A stretch of DNA of 64,000 bases from Streptomyces sp. MBT53 (GCF_016654115.1 NZ_JAEQAZ010000003.1:1-64000); one strand, 5' to 3'; shown: positions 16,311 to 25,601, counted from the stretch's first letter. The notes: generated by a model from the letters alone, not told the origin. Program-made: numbers and translations.

Positions 16311-17162
16311 TCACTGCGAGCCTGTGGCCACCAGGGCCGCGGTGATGGGTTCGAGTTCGGTGATCAGTTCGTCGAGTTCGGCGGGGGACAGGGCGTCGTA
16401 GGGCGGAGCGGCGAGTTCGTCGGTGAGGGTTTCGACGTGGTGCTTGGTCGCGCGGCCGAGGTCGGTGAAGTGGCCGTCGTTGTCGACGAGTCCGCGTTCG
16501 CGCAGGCCGTCCATGACCGCGGCCAGCTGCTCTTTCGGCAGGTGATGGATGCGTCCGAACGACTCCGGGGGGTGAATGCCCATGTCCAGAGCGGAGAGCA
16601 CATGGGCCTCCGTGCCGCCGATGCGCGCGCCGACGAGAGTGGCGATGTGTCCGTCGCCGCGATGCTCGCGCAGCATGGTCGCGGAATGCCACAGCCGGGC
16701 GACGGGGTCGCCGGGTACCTCGAGGGTGCGCATGCCGGCGTACATCACGCGGCCTTCGGTGGGGGCGCTCGTCGCGGCCTTGGTGGTCAGGTCCGCGGCG
16801 CGTACCAGGCCCGGGGAGTCGGCCAGTTCGGCGCCGAGGATGCGTCGCAGGGAGGCCGCGCTGCCCCGCAGCCGCGCGGCGACGGAGGCCTCGGGCGGGA
16901 TCGTCTCCCAGGCGCTGGGGATGTGCCGTGCGGCTTCCCCGTCGGCGAAGTTGTAGAAGGCCGCGTGCACGACCTGGGCCGGCACCCGTCCCAGTGGTGC
17001 GGCGCGGCTGGCGAAGTAGCCGTCCCAGTAGGTGCGGTGGCCGAGTGCGGCGAGTTCCTCGTTGCACTCGTCGGCGGTGAAGGTGACCAGGCAGATCGGC
17101 TCCAGGAGCTCGAACATGCGGCGGGCGATGTGAGCCGTCGGATGCGAGCGCGTCTTGTCCAT
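16311..17162 (-). CDS. SCO6745 family protein (MarR-like C-terminus)
   Basis: 283 residues of a family widespread in actinomycetes and often named after S. coelicolor SCO6745. Typical blocks are ARRMFELLEPICLVTF at the start, GYFASRAAPLGRVPA, and ARLWHSATMLREHRGDGHIA in the middle. The last 80 residues (LPKEQLAAVMDGLRERGLVDNDGHFTDLG) resemble a winged-helix of the MarR type. The role is unknown; a ligand-sensing regulator is one possibility. ATG 17162 was chosen because GGAGGAG lies 8 bases upstream; ATG 17177 with AAGGGG is an alternative. Single gene on the minus strand with no obvious partner. Confidence 0.85.
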   Translation of the reverse strand: MDKTRSHPTAHIARRMFELLEPICLVTFTADECNEELAALGHRTYWDGYFASRAAPLGRVPAQVVHAAFYNFADGEAARHIPSAWETIPPEASVAARLRGSAASLRRILGAELADSPGLVRAADLTTKAATSAPTEGRVMYAGMRTLEVPGDPVARLWHSATMLREHRGDGHIATLVGARIGGTEAHVLSALDMGIHPPESFGRIHHLPKEQLAAVMDGLRERGLVDNDGHFTDLGRATKHHVETLTDELAAPPYDALSPAELDELITELEPITAALVATGSQ

Positions 17163-17462
17163 CGGGTTCTCCTCCATCGGTTCCCCTTTGTCAGGTGTGC
17201 CGACTTGGACAGCCCGGCGCACCGAAACTCATCGGCGACCGCCTCCTTCACCACATCGACGGCATGCAAGGACGCCAGGCGGGGCGAGCGAGCGGCCGTC
17301 GATGGTGCGCTTCTTCGCCTCCGCGTACAGCTGGTCCCTCGTCGGTTCCCGTGAACTGGCGCGTACCCGGGGCCCGTTGCTTCTCGCCTTTCGGTTCGGA
17401 CACGCGGAGGGCCGGTCACCTCGGCTTTGAGGTGCCGGCCGTTTCCGCGTCGCTTTCGGTGC

Positions 17463-18155
17463 TCAGGCCGGGTGCTTCGTGACCGAGACCAGGTGGGCGA
17501 AGACGACGACGTTGGCCGAATAGCCGTGTTTCTTGTCGAAGCTTCCGCCGCACGTCATGAGCCGGAGCTCGGGACGCCTGGCGGCTCCGTACACCTTGTT
17601 GTCGGGAAACTTGTCCTTGGCGTACTTCCTCACCTCGTCGACGGTGAACACGGCGGTCGTCCGGTCGGCCCGGGTGACCTTCACCGCGTCGCCCGGGTGC
17701 AGGGCGTTGAGGTTCAGGAAGATCGCCGGCCCGGTTCTGGTGTCGCGATGACCGACGATCAGGGAAGTCCCGGCCTCGCCCGGTGACGGGCCGCCGCGGA
17801 ACCAGCCCACCACCTTCGGCCTGCTCATCGGCGGAGCCCCCAGCTGCCCCTTCTTGTCGAGGTCCAGGCCGGTCACCGGGGCCTCGATGAAGATGGCGGG
17901 AACGGAGATTTTCACCGGGAGGGAGCGTGCCAGGGGCGCGTGCGAGGCCTGTCGGACCGGGGGAGCGCCGCCGCCCGCGGCGTCATTGGCACGGGCGGCG
18001 GTCATCGCGGGCGGGTCGGAGGTGTCTGAAAACGTCCAGACAGCACCGGTCACCAGCGAGAAGGTCGCACACAGCGTCATCGACAGGCGGCAGGCACGAC
18101 TGGGGCCCCGTCGTGGCCGTGGCCGACGGTGGTGGCTATGCGCCGTGGCGGGCAC
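17463..18155 (-). CDS. class F sortase
   Basis: About 230 residues: a basic N-terminus, one membrane anchor (residues 24-41), a linker, then the sortase barrel. The catalytic histidine (VGHRDT, His136) and cysteine (LMTCGG, Cys202) are present. The last strand reads GYSANVVVFA; many actinobacterial class F enzymes have an Arg in this area (GYRDN) and it is not evident here. Sortases join secreted proteins to the wall or to each other at the outer membrane face. The start overlaps the end of the upstream wall-protein-like gene by 20 bases; ATG at 18080 is an alternative that would lose the basic N-terminus but keep the anchor. Confidence 0.88.
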   Translation of the reverse strand: MPATAHSHHRRPRPRRGPSRACRLSMTLCATFSLVTGAVWTFSDTSDPPAMTAARANDAAGGGAPPVRQASHAPLARSLPVKISVPAIFIEAPVTGLDLDKKGQLGAPPMSRPKVVGWFRGGPSPGEAGTSLIVGHRDTRTGPAIFLNLNALHPGDAVKVTRADRTTAVFTVDEVRKYAKDKFPDNKVYGAARRPELRLMTCGGSFDKKHGYSANVVVFAHLVSVTKHPA

Positions 18156-18795
18156 GACGGCGTGCGGCTCGGCGAACCATGACGAGCGCCGCTACGGCGA
18201 GCCCGCCGGCGGTCAGCGCGGCGGTGGTTCCGGCGTTGGAGTCGTCCTGGGAGCTGAGGTTCTGCATGTCCGGGACGCCTCCGCCGCCGGCGGGCACACC
18301 GCCGGTGGGTTTGTCGTACTCGCGGCCCGGGACGATCGCCGCGGGGCTGCGCTCCTGCTGGTTCTGCCCGCCGGACTGGCCGTGGGGGTGGCAGTCGACC
18401 GAGAAGCGCCTCTGCTTGGGGCCCGACGGAGTGATCCACACCAACTGGTACGTGCCGTGGGGGAGGAGGTACTTCGCGCTGTGCGCCGAGCCGTTGACCA
18501 GTGGCAGCGTGCTCTGCAGTGTGTCGCCGGGCGGCATGGTCGGGGGCTGCGCGGTGATCGTCCAGGCGATCTGGGGCAACGCGTCGAAGTTGCTGGCGAC
18601 CAGCACGAACTCGCAGACCTCGACTCCGTCGGTGCCGCGCGAGTGCCAGTCGACCGAGCGGACGTCGATGGTGCCGCTGTCGCCCGGGGCGGCGTACGCG
18701 GCTCCCGAGCCGGCCAGGGTGGTACCAGCGAGGACGAGGGCCACCGCGCCACCTCCGAGGACACTACGGGAACGGAGCAAAGAGGACATGACCAT
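18136..18795 (-). CDS. secreted protein with C-terminal membrane anchor, likely class F sortase partner
   Basis: 219 residues. A Sec signal peptide ends near AAYA-AP; the exported domain (about 35-160) has two cysteines and no recognised family. A low-complexity Gly/Pro stretch follows, then a hydrophobic segment (AALTAGGLAVAALVMV) and an Arg-rich tail (RRAARRRARHGA). This is the layout of a cell-wall sorting signal, but no LPxTG is present; only KPTGG and similar motifs precede the helix. It may be a noncanonical substrate or simply a membrane-anchored partner of the adjacent sortase. ATG 18795 has AAGGAG 6 bases upstream. Confidence 0.75.
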   Translation of the reverse strand: MVMSSLLRSRSVLGGGAVALVLAGTTLAGSGAAYAAPGDSGTIDVRSVDWHSRGTDGVEVCEFVLVASNFDALPQIAWTITAQPPTMPPGDTLQSTLPLVNGSAHSAKYLLPHGTYQLVWITPSGPKQRRFSVDCHPHGQSGGQNQQERSPAAIVPGREYDKPTGGVPAGGGGVPDMQNLSSQDDSNAGTTAALTAGGLAVAALVMVRRAARRRARHGA

Positions 18796-18968
18796 GCTGG
18801 GCTCCTTCAAGCTGGGATGATTGTCGTACTTTTCGATCAAGCCCGTCATGAATGTCATGAAAAGTCAGAGGATGCGCTGAGACACCACAGAGAGAAGGAG
18901 AAACAACCCGAATGGCCCACCGCGCACCGTTGCGGCGGAGTCCGCGGGGCAGGGTGCGCTGACGGCGG

Positions 18969-20189
18969 CTACGACGCGGCGGTCGCCTGCGGTGAGCGGA
19001 GTACCAGCAAGGTGATCTCGCTGGGTGCGAAGACGCGGAACGGCGGGCCCCAGAAGCCGGTGCCGCGGCTGGTGTAGAGCAGCGTGCGGGAGCCGTGGCG
19101 GCTGAGGCCGGCCAGGGCGGGCTGGTCGAGGCGGACCAGGTGGTGGAAGGGCCAGATCTGGCCGCCGTGGGTGTGGCCGGAGAGCTGGAGGTCGATGCCC
19201 GCGGCCGCCGCCCGGTCGACGAACTTGGGCTGGTGCGCCAGGAGCAGGACCGGCAGGTCGGGGTCGGCGCCGTGCAGGGCTCTGTCGAGGTGAGCGCCGT
19301 GACCCGGCAGGCCGGAGGACTCGGCGGTGACGTCGTCCACGCCGGCGACCACGAGGGTGTCGCCGCCGCGTTCGAGCAGCAGATGCCGGTTGCGCAGCGG
19401 CTCCCAGCCCAGCTCGTCCATCAGGTCGACCCAGCCCTGGGCCTCGCTGTAGTACTCGTGGTTGCCGGTGACGTAGACCCGGGCCTTGGTGGCCCGCACG
19501 GTGCCGAGCGGGACGGCCTGCGCGCGGCGGCGTTCGGCCGTGCCGTCCGCGATGTCGCCGGTGTGGCAGACCAGGTCGGCTTCCAGGGCGTTCATGGTCT
19601 CGCACACCCGCTCCGACCAGCGGGCGCGGTCGAGCGGGCCGTAGTGGGTGTCGGTGATGAGGGCGACACGGGTGCCGTCCAACCCGGCGCCCAGCCGCGG
19701 GAGTTGGACGTCGAGGCGGCGTACGCGCGGCACGCGGCGGGCCTCGGCGTAGCCCCAGGCGAGCAGTACGGCGGTGGTGCCGAGGACGGCCCAGGTGACG
19801 ATACGGGCCCGGTCCTCGCCGTCGCCGACGCCGGCCACGGTCAGGGCGATCCGCAGCAGGACGCCGAGCAGAACGGACCAGGTGAACAGGACCCAGCTGC
19901 CGCCGAGGAGCGAGTCACCGAGGATCGCCATCCGGTCCTGCTGGCGTCGGCCGTGGCCGCGCATCATCGCGAGCGGCATACCGATCAGACCGAGGACGAA
20001 CAGGGCGGTGCCGGTGAGCGTGACGGCCAGTGGCCAGTGCTGGCCCGTGTACAGCAGCACCCCGCAGGGCACGGCCCACAGCAGGACCGGGGCGATCAGG
20101 GGGAGATGGCGCATCAGGCGGAGCAGTGGGCTCCGCCGGGGAGCCTGCGCTTCGCTGTCGGCGGGGCGGGTGTCGCTGGTGTCGGTCAC
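18969..20189 (-). CDS. membrane-anchored metallophosphoesterase
   Basis: About 406 residues. The N-terminal 170 residues carry four hydrophobic segments; the rest is a calcineurin-like phosphoesterase with all metal motifs: ITDTHYG, HTGDIAD, TGNHEYY, LLAHQP and SGHTHGGQ. This arrangement matches the YkuE-like group, which includes enzymes acting on phospholipid head groups, but the substrate is not known here. The GTG at 20189 was chosen since it avoids overlap with the upstream gene stop (20200); the ribosome-binding site is weak. Same strand and 10 bases after the carbohydrate-binding protein gene, so co-transcription is likely. Confidence 0.87.
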   Translation of the reverse strand: MTDTSDTRPADSEAQAPRRSPLLRLMRHLPLIAPVLLWAVPCGVLLYTGQHWPLAVTLTGTALFVLGLIGMPLAMMRGHGRRQQDRMAILGDSLLGGSWVLFTWSVLLGVLLRIALTVAGVGDGEDRARIVTWAVLGTTAVLLAWGYAEARRVPRVRRLDVQLPRLGAGLDGTRVALITDTHYGPLDRARWSERVCETMNALEADLVCHTGDIADGTAERRRAQAVPLGTVRATKARVYVTGNHEYYSEAQGWVDLMDELGWEPLRNRHLLLERGGDTLVVAGVDDVTAESSGLPGHGAHLDRALHGADPDLPVLLLAHQPKFVDRAAAAGIDLQLSGHTHGGQIWPFHHLVRLDQPALAGLSRHGSRTLLYTSRGTGFWGPPFRVFAPSEITLLVLRSPQATAAS

Positions 20190-20199
20190 ACGCCCCACT

Positions 20200-21045
20200 C
20201 TAGGTAGCGCCGCCGCCACCGGACACGCCCAGGGTGAGGTCGTCGGCGTAGTAGTTGCCCTGTGCGTACCAGCCGTGGACGTAGACGGTCGCGCTGGTCT
20301 GGGTCGGGCCCGTCGTGAAGGAGACGGTCAGACGGCTGTAGCCGGAGGGGGACGTGGTCCAGGTGGAGGTGCCCCCGCTCACGCCCAGGTAGACGTAGGA
20401 GCCGCGGACCCAGCCGCTGAGCGAGTAGGTCGTGTTCGGTCGTACCGCGACGGTCTGGTCGCACTGCGCGGTGTCGCTCGAACTCGCCGTCCCCTTGAGG
20501 GCTTTGGCGCCCGAGTGGACGGGGGAGGAGACGATCGAGCCCGGATTCCCGGCGCAGTTCCACGGCGAGATGCCGCCCGACTCGAAGCCGGGGTTGGCCA
20601 GGATGCCAGGAGTCCCGACTGCGCTGGGGGCGGCCGACGTCGGTGCGGCGGACGTCGGGGTGGTTGACGCGCTCGGTGAGGGTGCGGCCGGGGTGGTGGC
20701 TTTGGTGGGGCCGGGGATCAGGAGAGAGCAGCCGAAGCCGACGACCGCCGCCGCGGCTACCGCGATCACCACGGCCGCCCTGCGCTGCCCGGGTCCCAAG
20801 CGGGGGCGGATCGCGGGGAGTTGCTCCGTCCTGCGGCCGGGGGCGGGCGGGAGTTCCTCCGTCTCGCCCTCGGGCGAGGTCTGCGGGACGGGCGCGGCCT
20901 CCGTCGTGTGGCCGCGATAGTGCTCGTCCTGGCGTATGTCGTCGAGGAGTTGGGCCAGCGCGTCGGTGTTGCGCGGGCGCAGCACGCGGATGGGTTCCAG
21001 CGCGGTGCGGTCGTCCGCCGACTCGGACGCGGGCGGTATCGGCAC
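20200..21045 (-). CDS. membrane-anchored carbohydrate-binding-module protein
   Basis: 281 residues: a cytoplasmic N-terminal region of about 85 residues, one transmembrane helix (AAVVIAVAAAAVVGFGCSLL), a Ser/Thr/Pro/Ala linker, and a C-terminal domain starting ILANPGFESGGISPWNC that resembles CBM4/9-type or similar beta-sandwich modules (NPGFE... W, YSLSGWVRG, YYADDLTL). No catalytic domain is present. It should display a sugar-binding domain outside the cell on a membrane stalk. GTG 21045 follows AGGGAGAG. Possible roles are substrate capture or signal input; neither can be decided. Confidence 0.8.
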   Translation of the reverse strand: MPIPPASESADDRTALEPIRVLRPRNTDALAQLLDDIRQDEHYRGHTTEAAPVPQTSPEGETEELPPAPGRRTEQLPAIRPRLGPGQRRAAVVIAVAAAAVVGFGCSLLIPGPTKATTPAAPSPSASTTPTSAAPTSAAPSAVGTPGILANPGFESGGISPWNCAGNPGSIVSSPVHSGAKALKGTASSSDTAQCDQTVAVRPNTTYSLSGWVRGSYVYLGVSGGTSTWTTSPSGYSRLTVSFTTGPTQTSATVYVHGWYAQGNYYADDLTLGVSGGGGAT

Positions 21046-21137
21046 GGCGCTCTCCCTACGTCACGTCCCCTGGCGGAGAACGGAGTTGTCCCCGCGGAAT
21101 GGATACGCAACGCCCGCTGCGGAAGTTCAGCGCGGTC

Positions 21138-22037
21138 TCACCTCATCGCCGCGCGGGCCGCGCCCACCAGCGCGGCGTCGCCCGCAGAGCCGGCGGGCTT
21201 CATCGCGCGAGGGGGTCGGACCCCGGCCGCGCTCTCGGCACGCGAGTCGTCCGGTGTCCAGCCCCCGGTCGTGAGGCCGGCGGACAGCGCGGGGGCGACG
21301 AGGTCCCAGGAGCGGGCCATGGAGCCTCCGACGACCAGCGCGGTCGCGCCGAAGGCCAGCAGGCGCGGGCCCAGCGCGGCGCCGAGTCCGGCGAAGACGT
21401 CGGCCAGCACCCGCCGGGCCCGCTCCTCTCCTGCCCTGGCCCGTTCGGCGATGTCGTGCACATCGGCGGCGGGGTCGCCGTAGCGGGCGAGGATCGCGCG
21501 GCGGGAGACGGTGTCCTCCAGCGGCCGGCCGTCGATCTCGGTGAGGTCCATCCGGCCCTCGGGCGGTACGCCGGGACCGTCGTCGCGGATGCGGCCCTCG
21601 GCGAGAAACGCCGAGCCGACACCGGTGCCGAGCGTGATGCCCACGGCACGGCGATGCCCCCGGACGGTGCCCGTGGACCACTCGCCGGTCAGGAAGGCGT
21701 GGGCGTCGTTCAGGAACACGATGTCGGCGGGACGCTGCCGCAGTCCGTGCAAGAGCGCCGCCCGGACGTCCGTCCCGTACAGGGCGTCGAACTTGCCCAC
21801 GTCCCGGAAGAGGGCGACCCCTCGCGTGTAGTCGAACGGCCCGGGCACCGCGACGCCCCACCGCGCACCGGTCGGCGCCGACAGCCCGTCGGCGCAGCAC
21901 CGGACGACGTCGAGGATGTCCTCGGCGGCGCCGTCCGCGTCGAGCGGTTCGCGCGTGCGGTCGGTGACTCGCCCGTCGCGGGGGTCGACGAGCGCGGCGG
22001 TGACATGGGTGCCGCCGATCTCCAGGACAGGGATCAA
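21138..22037 (-). CDS. ROK family sugar kinase
   Basis: 299 residues. The phosphate motif (LEIGGTHVTAALVD) and the central GITLGTGVGSAFL block are typical of ROK kinases; the C-terminal part has VVGGSMARSW. No DNA-binding domain is present, so it is a kinase rather than a ROK repressor. The zinc-binding CxCGxxGC motif of many ROK kinases is not visible, as in a minority of members. The start is TTG at 22037, overlapping the isomerase stop by 4 bases (TTGA), so it is the last gene of the coupled sugar operon. It should phosphorylate the hexose brought in by the ABC importer. Confidence 0.87.
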   Translation of the reverse strand: MIPVLEIGGTHVTAALVDPRDGRVTDRTREPLDADGAAEDILDVVRCCADGLSAPTGARWGVAVPGPFDYTRGVALFRDVGKFDALYGTDVRAALLHGLRQRPADIVFLNDAHAFLTGEWSTGTVRGHRRAVGITLGTGVGSAFLAEGRIRDDGPGVPPEGRMDLTEIDGRPLEDTVSRRAILARYGDPAADVHDIAERARAGEERARRVLADVFAGLGAALGPRLLAFGATALVVGGSMARSWDLVAPALSAGLTTGGWTPDDSRAESAAGVRPPRAMKPAGSAGDAALVGAARAAMR

Positions 22038-23761
22038 CGGACCAGCGCCTTCACGACCCGCACCGGGCCGTCACCGGTCGCCCGCAGGGTGTACGGGCCG
22101 ACCGCGGCAGGCACGGTCAGGGTCTCGGCGTAGGCCAGTTCGTGCCGGTCTCCGGCCGCCGTGTGCACGGTGACGCCGTCCCCCTCCACCACGTTCAGGA
22201 TGTGGAACCGCCCCTGCGTGTCGTCGGCGGCCTCGGCCCCGGCGTCCAGCACAAAGCGCCTGACCTCGTAGAACATCTCGGCCAGTGCGCCGATGACCTC
22301 CTCCCGCCAGCCGGTGCCCTCGCGCAGGGTGCGCGGTTCCTGCACCAAGTCACGGGCGACGGCCTCGCCGCGCCGGCCGGTCTCCAGGTTGGCGAACCCG
22401 TGCTCGTACGGCAGCGGGCGCGGGTTGCCGTCGGCGCCGGGCCGCAGCCAGTCGTAGAACCGCAGGCTGTAGAGGTACGGGGTGGCGCTGATCTCCAGCA
22501 CGAGGTTGCCCGCGCCGCTGGCGTGCGGGGTGCCGGCCGGGATCATGAACAACTGGCCCTGCTCGGCGGGGAAGGCCAGGACGTGGTCCTCGGGGTCCAT
22601 GGGGACTCCGTCGCTGACGGCCCGCTCCACCTCCTTGCGGAAGACGTCGACGTCGGCGTCCTCGCGCAGGCCGAGGTACACCTTGGTGTCGCTGCTGCCG
22701 AGGGTGAGGTAGTACGTCTCGTGCTGGGTGTAGTCCCAGCCGAAACGCTCGCGCATGTACGACTCCTTGGGGTGGCAGTGCACGGAGAGGCTGCCGCCGC
22801 CGACGGTGTCGAGGTAGTCGAAGCGGATCGGGAAGGACGTGCCGAAGCGGGCGTGCGCCGCTGCCCCCAGCACGCTCAACGGCTCCAGTACGCACAGGAG
22901 TTGGAACGGCACCTCGGCCTGGGCCTCCGGTCCGGTGCCGATGAGGATGCCCGCCTCGGGTGCGATCAGCTCGTAACCGAGCGCGGTGTTGCGGGAGTCG
23001 GGATTGAAGCCGAGTTCGCGCTGTGCCCAATGGCCGCCCCAGGGCGTGGAGTTGAAGTAGGGGCGGGTACGGACGGGACGGCGCGCCAGGCCGGCGCAGG
23101 TGGCGCGCAGGCCCGCTCCGTCGAGCCACGCAGGCTGGTCGGGGTGCTGCAGGTCGAGCCAGCCGTCGAGGCGGCGGGCGAGCGCGTCGCGGTGCCGGTC
23201 GAGCATCGGCCAGTCGATGTAGAAGAGGCGTCCGAAGTCGGGCTTCTCGTCCGGCAGACCGAGGTTGGCGCCCGTCTCGCCCGCGCCGACGGCGGCCTCC
23301 GCGTAGCGCTTGGGGGCGTCGGCGTACCAGAGCACGTCGTGCTCCACGAGGGCCGCGCCGGGCCCGTAGGCGAGGAGTAGCCCTTCGGTCGGCAGCGCGG
23401 CCGGCGGCAGGTTCTCGAAGAGGTCGTCGAGGGGGTTGTCGGCGAGCTTGCGGAAGTAGGGGTCGTCGGCGTCCTCCGGTCGCTCGGTACGGCTTCTGAC
23501 GAGTGCCGGCGGTGCGTAGTGGGTCCGGACGTCGAGCAGGGTGACAGGGGTGCCGCGCTCGGTCAGTTCGTGTCCGAGGCGATCGGCGAGGCGGGACCAG
23601 TCGACGGTCGGGGGCCCTTCGATAGCCACCACCGCCCGGCCGTAGGGGAGTTGGGCGGACACGGCCTGCCAACCCGTGCCGAGGACGGCCTGCGAGGCGG
23701 GGGCGTAGCGCGGATCGAGCCGGTACACGGAGTCTCCTTCGGGGGCCGGAGCGGCGGTCAT
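22034..23761 (-). CDS. class I mannose-6-phosphate isomerase-like protein with degenerate nucleoside-kinase-like N-terminus
   Basis: 575 residues, far longer than simple phosphomannose isomerases (300-420). The C-terminal 370 residues contain the cupin isomerase: PYFNSTPWGGHWAQRELG, the Zn ligand region SVHCHPKESY, HETYYLTL and IPAGTPHASG. The first 190 residues begin RAVVAIEGPPTVDWSRLADR, which resembles a P-loop NTPase fold of the uridine-kinase kind but lacks the GxxGxGKS/T motif, so ATP binding is doubtful. It overlaps the permease upstream (ATGA) and the ROK kinase downstream. Expected to interconvert aldose and ketose phosphates, or the free sugars, in the cytoplasm. Confidence 0.82.
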   Translation of the reverse strand: MTAAPAPEGDSVYRLDPRYAPASQAVLGTGWQAVSAQLPYGRAVVAIEGPPTVDWSRLADRLGHELTERGTPVTLLDVRTHYAPPALVRSRTERPEDADDPYFRKLADNPLDDLFENLPPAALPTEGLLLAYGPGAALVEHDVLWYADAPKRYAEAAVGAGETGANLGLPDEKPDFGRLFYIDWPMLDRHRDALARRLDGWLDLQHPDQPAWLDGAGLRATCAGLARRPVRTRPYFNSTPWGGHWAQRELGFNPDSRNTALGYELIAPEAGILIGTGPEAQAEVPFQLLCVLEPLSVLGAAAHARFGTSFPIRFDYLDTVGGGSLSVHCHPKESYMRERFGWDYTQHETYYLTLGSSDTKVYLGLREDADVDVFRKEVERAVSDGVPMDPEDHVLAFPAEQGQLFMIPAGTPHASGAGNLVLEISATPYLYSLRFYDWLRPGADGNPRPLPYEHGFANLETGRRGEAVARDLVQEPRTLREGTGWREEVIGALAEMFYEVRRFVLDAGAEAADDTQGRFHILNVVEGDGVTVHTAAGDRHELAYAETLTVPAAVGPYTLRATGDGPVRVVKALVR

Positions 23762-24672
23762 TCCTTGCTCGATCCGGCGAGCATCCCGGACACCAGCGTG
23801 CGCTGGGAGAAGAGGAAGAGCACCAGCACGGGCAGGATGGCGATGACGATGGCCAGGGCGAGTTCGGGGATGGTGATGTTCAGTCCGGCGCCTGCGACGG
23901 GGTTGAACGACGGTGTGGAGGTGAGCAGTTGGTTCAGGCCCACCTGGACGGGGAACTGCTCGCTGTTCGGCAGCACGAGATACGGCAGGAAGAAGTTGTT
24001 CCAGTTGCCCACGAAGCTGAAGAACGCGACCAGTCCGATCACCGGCTTGGCGAGCGGGAGCGCGATGCGGGAGAAGAGCTGCCACTCCGTGCAGCCGTCG
24101 ATGCGCGCGGCGGACAGCAGGTCCCTGGGGAGGCTGCTCCCGAAGTAGATGTAGACCAGGTACACGCCGAACGGATAGAAGGAGAAGGGGAGGATCAACG
24201 ACCAGACGGTGCCGACGAGATGGAAGCGGTTGAGCTCCAGGAAGATCGGCAGCACCAGGGTGGCCTGCGGCATGATCATGGTGACCAGGGTGATCACCAG
24301 GAGCGTCTGGCGGCCCCGGAACTTCGTCAGCGCCAGCGCGTAGCCGGCCGGAACACTGACGAGCAGCGTGAGGACGAGTGAACCGCCCGAGTAGATGGCC
24401 GAGTTGAGCAGCCACCTCGACATGGCGCCGTCCTGGAAGGCGAACAAGTGCCGCCAGGCCGCGCCGATTTGATGGAACGAGCCGAAGGACAGCGGGTTGT
24501 CCCGCACCACTTCGCCCGCGGTCTTCGACGGGGCCAGCAGCAGCCAGATCACCGGCAGCACGAAGAACACCAGGAGAAAGGCCAGGAGGAGCCCAACTAC
24601 CAGGAAGGGAAGGCTCCTTGACGGGTGGGCGCGTCGCCGCACGGCCGTCAGGAAGGGGATCGTCTGTGTCAT
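23758..24672 (-). CDS. carbohydrate ABC transporter permease (MalG type)
   Basis: 304 residues with six hydrophobic segments and the ATPase-contact loop of CUT1 permeases (SAARIDGCTEWQLFSRIALPLAKPVIG, matching EAA-x3-G). An N-terminal MTQT start at 24672 overlaps the stop of the partner permease by 4 bases, and the gene overlaps the isomerase by 4 bases. It forms the membrane channel with the MalF-type permease. No dedicated ATPase gene is nearby; in Streptomyces such importers usually share the ATPase MsiK encoded elsewhere. Confidence 0.92.
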   Translation of the reverse strand: MTQTIPFLTAVRRRAHPSRSLPFLVVGLLLAFLLVFFVLPVIWLLLAPSKTAGEVVRDNPLSFGSFHQIGAAWRHLFAFQDGAMSRWLLNSAIYSGGSLVLTLLVSVPAGYALALTKFRGRQTLLVITLVTMIMPQATLVLPIFLELNRFHLVGTVWSLILPFSFYPFGVYLVYIYFGSSLPRDLLSAARIDGCTEWQLFSRIALPLAKPVIGLVAFFSFVGNWNNFFLPYLVLPNSEQFPVQVGLNQLLTSTPSFNPVAGAGLNITIPELALAIVIAILPVLVLFLFSQRTLVSGMLAGSSKE

Positions 24673-25601
24673 TTCTCGTCCAACTTGAACAGGTTCGAGC
24701 GGGCGACCAGCAGACCGGCGGCGAGGAGACCCACGGCCAGGAGGACGACGGAGATGGCGGCGGCGCCGTTGAAGTCGCCCTGCTGGAAGGCGTAGACGTA
24801 GGCGAGCTGGTTCGGCGACCAGGTGGGGCTCACCCTGCCGAGGCTGGCCGTCTGGAGGAGTTGGGGCTCCACGAACAGCTGGGTGCCGGTCGCGAAGGCC
24901 ATGATCGTCATGTAGACGATCCACTGCCGGATCATCGGGATCTGGATGTGCCAGGCGGTACGCCACGGGCCCGCACCATCCATGCGGGCCGCTTCCAGCA
25001 CCTCGTCGGGGATGTTGTTCAACGCCCCGTACATCACGACCATCCAGCCGCCGGCGCCGGTCCAGAACGCGATCAGCATGAGGATCAGCGGCAGGTTGCC
25101 GGGTGCCAGGACGGCGGCGAACGTCTTGAACCCCATGGCGGTCAACAGCCGTGACACCGGGCTGACATCGGGGTCCAGCATGAACAGCCAGACCAGCACG
25201 CTCGCCACTCCGGCCAGGGCGCCGGGGATGTAGTAGAGGAAGCGGAAGAGCGCCGAGGTGCCCGGACGCACCCGGCTGCGCAGGACCACGGCGGTCAGCA
25301 CGACCACGACGACCAGGGTCACCAGCCACATGGCCAGATAGACCAGCATGTGGGTGAAGGCCGGGACGAAGCGGTAGTCCTGGACGACCTTCACGAACTG
25401 GTTGACCCCGGTGAACTGGCCCCGGTCGTTGGTGAGCGACAGATAGAACGCGTACCCGGTGGGAAAGACGCCGAACGCGAGCAGCAGCACCGCGTACCCG
25501 GCGACGAAGAAGTAGGCCGCGCGACCGCGGCCCGTGCGCCGCGGCGTGATGCCGCGGCGCACGGGGGAGACGGTGACGCGCTCGGTCTCCAGCAAGGTCA
25601 C
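24669..25601 (-). CDS. carbohydrate ABC transporter permease (MalF type)
   Basis: 310 residues, six membrane segments, with the CUT1 EAA loop (EVLEAARMDGAGPWRTAWHIQIPMIRQ). The GTG at 25601 overlaps the stop of the binding-protein gene (GTGA), so binding protein, MalF- and MalG-type permeases are coupled. It pairs with the MalG-type permease to import a sugar or oligosaccharide. Confidence 0.92.
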   Translation of the reverse strand: MTLLETERVTVSPVRRGITPRRTGRGRAAYFFVAGYAVLLLAFGVFPTGYAFYLSLTNDRGQFTGVNQFVKVVQDYRFVPAFTHMLVYLAMWLVTLVVVVVLTAVVLRSRVRPGTSALFRFLYYIPGALAGVASVLVWLFMLDPDVSPVSRLLTAMGFKTFAAVLAPGNLPLILMLIAFWTGAGGWMVVMYGALNNIPDEVLEAARMDGAGPWRTAWHIQIPMIRQWIVYMTIMAFATGTQLFVEPQLLQTASLGRVSPTWSPNQLAYVYAFQQGDFNGAAAISVVLLAVGLLAAGLLVARSNLFKLDEK

